DNA from: Silene latifolia
Lineage: Eukaryota > Streptophyta > Magnoliopsida > Caryophyllales > Caryophyllaceae
DNA length: 64,000 bases
NCBI RefSeq assembly: GCF_048544455.1
Contig: NC_133530.1
Location: 16,049,748 to 16,113,747 of the forward strand
Reading direction: 5' to 3'
Part shown: piece after piece, positions 59,732 to 64,000 of the stretch
Numbering within the stretch: the first letter of the stretch is position 1
Layout: each line of letters begins with the position of its first letter
Made by a program: the position numbers and the translations under genes
The notes under the pieces: generated by a model
Database searches by the model: none
Told to the model about the DNA's origin: nothing
The model's input: the letters and a program-made list of their open reading frames with translations, nothing else

Positions 59732-59909
59732 TGATAGGAATTGAAGCACATGAATCGTATGTTTCTCATTCACAATCAAAACATTATATAATACCAGTGG
59801 TTCCTATACTTTAGGAAGACTTAATCAAAATGATATGATTACGATATTATGACGATATTATACCGATATGATATGCTAACAATATTATTACGATATATTA
59901 CGTCTAATA
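59732..59909 (-). repeat. 5' LTR of copia element 2
   Basis: 178 bp, identical by eye to 56514-56691. Confidence 0.92.
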
Positions 59910-59933
59910 TATTACGATATATTACGTCTAATA

Positions 59934-60111
59934 TATTAGACGTAATATATCGTAATAATATTGTTAGCATATCATATCGGTATAATATCGTCATAATATC
60001 GTAATCATATCATTTTGATGAAGTCTTCCTAAAGTATAGGAACCACTGGTATTATATAATGTTTTGATTGTGAATGAGAAACATACGATTCATGTGCTTC
60101 AATTCCTATCA
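59934..60111 (+). repeat. Inverted third LTR of copia element 2
   Basis: 178 bp on the plus strand, the reverse complement of the adjacent 5' LTR with about one mismatch. The 24-bp spacer 59910-59933 repeats the LTR end (ATTACGATATATTACGTCTA). Confidence 0.92.
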
Positions 60112-60116
60112 AATAC

Positions 60117-60559
60117 TACCCAATAGAGTCTTATTTTTATTGCGTTAAAATTTCACAAAAAGAGAATGACACTTTTGGGAATAAACAAGCAACAAAAAGA
60201 CGACAATAGCAAATTGAAGAAGAAGACCATCATCAAAAACAATAATGATAAGACAAAGCATCATTATTATAAGCAATAAAGAGACGTTGTTGGAGGTTGA
60301 TCAAATTTAAGGTTAAATAAAACAACAAACTGCATGAAATTTAAGGTTAAATAAAACAACAAACTGCATGCTCACAATAACCATACTCTACTAATTAGTA
60401 CTACTCACAATAACCATACTCATAATTCTGATCTGAAACAACATGATTTTTTAAGGTAAAGACTAGGACTACTCACAATAACCATACCAACTAAAATTAT
60501 TAGCTAAAGACTTTGGCCGGAATCATTATCCAACATTCTCGGCCAAAATTCTAAATCTT
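60117..60559. other. Non-coding segment with short direct repeats
   Basis: Two adjacent copies of a 36-bp unit containing TTAAGGTTAAATAAAACAAC (about 60305-60375) and several ACTCACAATAACCATAC words. Probably the 3' side of the small gene at 60560. Confidence 0.5.
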
Positions 60560-60835
60560 CTAAGCACCAGTACTTTCTTCACCAGCAGCTTCTTCTAAGG
60601 AAGCCTCACCAGCAGCTTCTTCTAAGGAAGCCCGAGGTGTGGTAGCCCGAGGTGTGGTTGCCTTGGCGGCCTTTTTACGGCGGCGACGGCAAACTATAGC
60701 TAAGGCAACTATCATGATGCATATCGAAACAGCAACAATCATCACCATTGTTGATGTATGCTTGCTAAAGCTGTTACTTGGGCGGTCGACTGGTAGAGAT
60801 GACATGTTTGGGCGGTCGACTGGTAGAGATGACAT
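60560..60835 (-). CDS. Small single-pass membrane protein, hypothetical
   Basis: 91 codons. An N-terminal MSSLPVDRP repeated twice is followed by a hydrophobic segment (MVMIVAVSICIMIVALAIVC, residues about 30-49), a basic stop-transfer cluster (RRRRKK) and an Ala/Glu-rich tail with TTPRA and SLEEAAGE each doubled. The layout fits a type I/III single-pass protein with a short cytosolic tail. A TATAAATA box lies 157 nt upstream. I do not recognise a family. The three internal duplications also exist at DNA level, so it may be a young or slippage-prone gene, or non-coding. It lies inside the hAT-like element boundaries, which raises the chance of transposon origin. Confidence 0.45.
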   Translation of the reverse strand: MSSLPVDRPNMSSLPVDRPSNSFSKHTSTMVMIVAVSICIMIVALAIVCRRRRKKAAKATTPRATTPRASLEEAAGEASLEEAAGEESTGA

Positions 60836-60960
60836 GTTTTGGTGTTTTGGTTTGAAAGAGAGAGATGATTGTTGTGACTTGGTGAGTTAGGGTTTAGTTT
60901 GAAAGAGTTGGAATATGGCGATGATTTTGTGCGTGGTAAAGAGAGAGAATGGTTGAAAGA

Positions 60961-61030
60961 CTTAACTCCAAAACTAAACCCTAATGGCTTGTATTTATAG
61001 GCACCATTAGGGTTTAGTTTTGGAGTTAAG
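60961..61030. repeat. Perfect 27-bp inverted repeat with TATA box in the loop
   Basis: Arms 60961-60987 (CTTAACTCCAAAACTAAACC and on to AATGG) and 61004-61030 are exact reverse complements. The 16-nt loop 60988-61003 contains, on the minus strand, the TATAAATA box of the gene at 60560-60835. Confidence 0.9.
60992..60999 (-). promoter_or_regulatory. TATA box of the small membrane protein gene
   Basis: TATAAATA on the minus strand, 157 nt upstream of the ATG at 60835, in the loop of the inverted repeat. Confidence 0.55.
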
Positions 61031-61389
61031 TGTACAACAAGGACCCAAACTATACAAAAGTTTAGCGATAAGGACCTGAACTACGAAAGTTTAACGACAA
61101 GGACCTGTACCCTCTTTACCGTTAACATTCTGTTAACTTATGAAGTTAATTTTGGTCGAATATGGCGATGATTCACTAAGTGCACATGCATGTAATTATG
61201 TAAACAAAATATGATGGGATTATTGGGCGTTGAATTTTGGCACAATATAATTTAAAATATATGTTGATAATCGTATCCAATAATGATACAATGTTATTAG
61301 CCAAATCCTAAAATAATTCGTATTTTGTCAAAATAATCCAGACTGTTTCGTTGTTGGTTTGTGTTAATTTGTATTCGTCGAGTTAACTT
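61031..61389. other. Non-coding segment with AAGGACC repeats
   Basis: Three AAGGACC words (61049-61110) alternate with AAAGTTTA. GAATATGGCGATGATT occurs at 61158 and at 60911, on both sides of the inverted repeat. No ORF. Confidence 0.5.
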
Positions 61390-61779
61390 GGCGCAAAATA
61401 CAAATTCGGTCCGGTCTGGTCCAGACCAAATGGTCCGGTCCGGACCAACGAGTGAACAGCCCTATTCCGGTCCATTTCGGTTTGGTCCGAACCGGTGCCC
61501 AGTCCTAAATGTAGGCACGTTGCTTTTTTTTTTTTAGTTTCTTCCATATCGGATCGACTGATTGAGACTCGGTTTTGTATAGCCGTATAAATAATTGATA
61601 AGTTAGTTGAAACTCTTGAAAGTTGAAACGATGAAACTTGGAAATGTAACTAGTTAATTATATATACAAAATTATTTGGTACATTAGGTGAAAAGATAAC
61701 TGATATTTGGAAAATGACATAATAACTGATATTTGGTCAAATAAAGTACTACTTATCAAACAATTAACCAAAAAGCAAG

Positions 61780-62315
61780 CTATCGAAAGACTAGTAAACT
61801 ACTCCGTATAAGTTGAACTTCAATCTGAGGCAGAGAAGTATTTGCACTAACGGGATACACGATGGTGCGACTTAACCCATACCCACGAGCTATTCGAAAC
61901 ACACCCGACCCACCAACGATCGGCTCTTCACGAACCCCAATATCGGGATAGCCCAAACCCACTGCAGTTAGCCAGTTAATGTACTTCCGTTATACAACCC
62001 ATTTGTAAATTCATAGTTCAAAATAGCTATAAGCCCAAGAGTGAACCGGCTTGCAGAAGCGAACATTTCGACAAGCCGGTCCATTTTCATTGCGTTAGGC
62101 TAAGGCCCATTATAAATTGGAGCATCAATTACTTTTATTTTCCCGGCACTACTTGTTCCATTATTGGGTGGGTTTCTTATTGTTAACATATCTAGATCTG
62201 AATCCGAGCTTATGTTGTTATGATAATAGAGATGGATTCGGGTTTTTGAATCTTCTCCACTTCTACTACTCAAGTAACAAAGTAGGAAGCTACATACTAT
62301 GATCATGTTTTTCAT
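61780..62315 (-). pseudogene. Dirigent protein pseudogene
   Basis: The ATG at 62315 opens with MKNMIIVCSFLLCYLSSRSG, a plausible signal peptide, then TRIHLYYHNNISSDSDLDM and KVIDAPIYNGP. An in-frame TAG follows (62102-62100). The same frame continues with the conserved dirigent block MFASASRFTLGLIAILNYEF and YNGSTLTG, then a frameshift near 61965. The last frame (to 61780) has REEPIVGGSGVFRIARGYGL, the dirigent C-terminal signature. Dirigent proteins are secreted, about 180-190 residues, and guide stereoselective coupling of lignan precursors. One stop and one frameshift make this copy non-functional. A TATATAAA word lies on the minus strand at 62374-62381. Confidence 0.85.
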
Positions 62316-64000
62316 TTTGCTTTCTTTTTTTTTTTACTAAATTGAATTTTTTAAATGAGTGAGATTTGACATGTTTATATATTGGGTATAATTAGGAATA
62401 TAAGTTATTATTAGGAAAAATTACAAATAACCACCATGTATTTACGTATTTTTACAAATAACCACCACGTATTTCTATTTTTACAAATAACCCCCAAGCT
62501 TTTATGTATACTCCCCAATCACCACCGTATATTTGACCCGAACTCGTTTTTTATATTTTCCGACTCATTAATTAACGATTTATCTGAAATACCCAAGTTA
62601 CCCTTATGAACTTATACAATCCAAAATTAACAAAACATTTCTATTTCTATCTTTTTCTATTTCCTTGAAGACCCAAATCAATTAAAATTCATATCTTATC
62701 TTTATAAATACAGAAACATTTAAAGCATCCATATTCACCCACGTCATCAAATACAGTTTTTTTTCATTTTTCATAAATAGTTAATGTGGGACCCGCAGCA
62801 AAGAATCTGGAATTAATTTCTCGAAAACCACCATGTTTTGTACGTAAATGTTTATGTTTATGTTTGTACGTAAATATAAAATAATGCATAATCTCCTAAT
62901 TTATCTTATGATCTTAATTTCTAGGAATCATATAAAACTATAGATTATATAACCACATACAAACTATGTAGAATCATAGGCAACACAATTACACTTCCTA
63001 AAATGTTACCAATATAATCAGAACAAAGTATAAAAAAAATTGTTATCGAAAATCGTTTTGTTTTTGGTTGATAAAATCGGTATAAAACATAAAATTAAAA
63101 TAAAATAGCATTCCTTGGCAAAAAAAAAATCGTAAAAAAAAATTAAAAAAAATTAAGACCACGAATTTGAAAATTGTAGAAAACAACAAAATTAGACCAC
63201 AAAATTTATATCGTCTTTAACTTGAATGGTAGATTTGCAAACAATAAAGTAAATGGTAGATCTGCAAACTCTTGCATAAAAAAATAATTATAATGATATT
63301 AAAATATTAATAATCGAAATATATGCAAAAAAACATTAAATAAAAAGTGAAAAATTATTAAAATCGAAAAAGGTAAAAAAAAAACTCATTTTTTGGGAAA
63401 AAACTATCAGAAAAAACATTTCAAGACGCAAAAAAAAAAGTGAAAAAGAAATTCAAAAACAACAATCATTATATGTAAAAATAAAATTTTTAATAAGACT
63501 GAAAGACATCATAATTATTGAAGATTAGTGTAAAAGTAACTAAAAAAATATATAAGAAAACCAAAATATCATATAAAATACTACATGCAAAAAAAAAAAG
63601 AAATAAGGATTAAAAACTCAATACTCGGAAATACTAAAGCTCGGTTTTCGTTGAGATAATATACAATACTAAAATCTTGATCACAATTTCATATTGTTCT
63701 TCAATATTTATTTATCATGTAATTGCATGACCATCCAAAACAGGTGATAAGATTAAAATTTGATAAAAATAATTTTATGAAAAATTGATCAAAATATTGA
63801 GAGGGAGTATAGTTATATCTATTAAATTGAATGATAAGATTGGAACTTTGCAGATCTCTAAATAAAACGGGTGATGATAATCAACGAGATGAGGGAGGAC
63901 TAAAAATGATGAAGGAGCAAATAAATGAAAATATGAGATGAAATTGATTATTGAGATGGGGGAGCGGTGGAAAGACTAAGAGAGTGATCGAAAGTGTTAA
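62316..64000. other. AT-rich intergenic end of window
   Basis: Beyond the possible dirigent promoter I see only A-rich low-complexity DNA. Three ACAAATAACCACCA-type words lie at 62428-62500. No ORF, exon or element terminus could be supported. Confidence 0.55.

Larger units (their letters stand above)
56514..60111 (-). mobile_element. Ty1/copia element 2 with an extra inverted LTR
   Basis: Reverse-oriented copia. The 3' LTR is 56514-56691 and the 5' LTR 59732-59909 (178 bp each, identical by eye). Beyond the 5' LTR come 24 bp and a third LTR in inverted orientation (59934-60111, one difference near the TTCATCAAAATG word). The target duplication AATAC (56509-56513 and 60112-60116) lies outside the inverted LTR, so the whole structure inserted as one unit and both outer ends are the same CCTATCA LTR end. 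gag and protease are deleted. Confidence 0.93.
42955..61464. mobile_element. Inner hAT-like element hosting many later insertions
   Basis: Ends TAGGGATGTTCATTGG and, inverted, TAGGGCTGTTCACTCG, flanked by the 8-bp duplication TTCCGGTC (42947-42954 and 61465-61472), as expected for hAT. The subterminal 180 bp on the left and 80 bp on the right are full of GGTCCGGTCC words. No transposase was recognised; the 18.5-kb span is mostly later insertions (Helitron debris, a Tekay-like LTR, copia element 2). Confidence 0.75.
42554..61506. mobile_element. Outer TIR element upstream of MED25 copy B (Mutator-like?)
   Basis: The 9-bp sequence AAATGTAGG occurs at 42545-42553 and 61507-61515. Outside it the two flanks join into sequence homologous to the MED25 copy A upstream region (AAAATTTGGGCGCGTTGC, 32268-32285), which represents the empty site. 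The ends TTTGGGTGGGCA and TGCCCAGTCCT are roughly inverted. A 9-bp duplication suggests a Mutator-like element; hAT is an alternative. The element proper is about 440 bp of GGTCCGG-rich DNA, and the rest is a second element nested within. Confidence 0.72.

Overview
The window is a eukaryotic plant genomic segment, AT-rich and dominated by nested transposable elements. A core eudicot is indicated by introns with plant-type splice sites, plant LTR-retrotransposon lineages (Ale-like copia, Ogre/Tat and Tekay-like gypsy) and a recognisable plant Mediator subunit 25 gene (MED25/PFT1). The combination of Ogre- and Retand-like elements would fit Caryophyllales, perhaps Caryophyllaceae, but the species is an inference. 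I see no CRISPR array, operon, tRNA or rRNA.

The host scaffold, read on the minus strand, is a tandem duplication of MED25. Copy A is a wreck. Its Gln-rich last exon (5833-6174) is separated from its other surviving exons (30422-32116) by a 24-kb Ogre-type element inserted in the last intron with target-site duplication GTAAG. It also has an in-frame TGA, missing exons and a lost exon-1 donor. Copy B (36367-42391) keeps most von Willebrand A exons and the end of the activator-interacting domain but seems to lack the start of that domain. Both copies share a duplicated 68-nt exon that ends in a non-canonical GC donor. Upstream lie a small single-pass membrane protein ORF (60560-60835) and a dirigent pseudogene (61780-62315).

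Layout: 465-5346, copia element 1 with both LTRs and TSD. 5352-6203, 3' side of MED25 copy A. 6204-30219, Ogre-type element with 2.4-kb LTRs, gag, pol and two antisense plant-mobile-domain-like genes; a reverse-oriented, 3'-truncated Tat/Retand-like element (11759-16390) sits inside its protease/pol region. 30220-32116, rest of copy A with hAT-like and Helitron debris. 32636-33787, CACTA-like segment. 34004-36080, 5'-truncated L1-type LINE with perfect TSD. 36367-42391, MED25 copy B with two Stowaway-like MITEs. 42554-61506, a large TIR element with 9-bp TSD, itself carrying a second hAT-like element (42955-61464, 8-bp TSD). That inner element holds Helitron debris, satellites, a 2.45-kb Tekay-like LTR, a Tourist MITE, and copia element 2, which carries an extra inverted LTR inside its TSD. 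The last 1.7 kb is AT-rich and featureless.

The observations most worth a second look are the repeated 16-nt hairpin module of the Ogre element, placed near its core promoters; the copia element integrated by two identical LTR ends; the perfect 27-bp inverted repeat that puts a TATA box in its loop; and the antisense genes of the Ogre element with their own TATA box.
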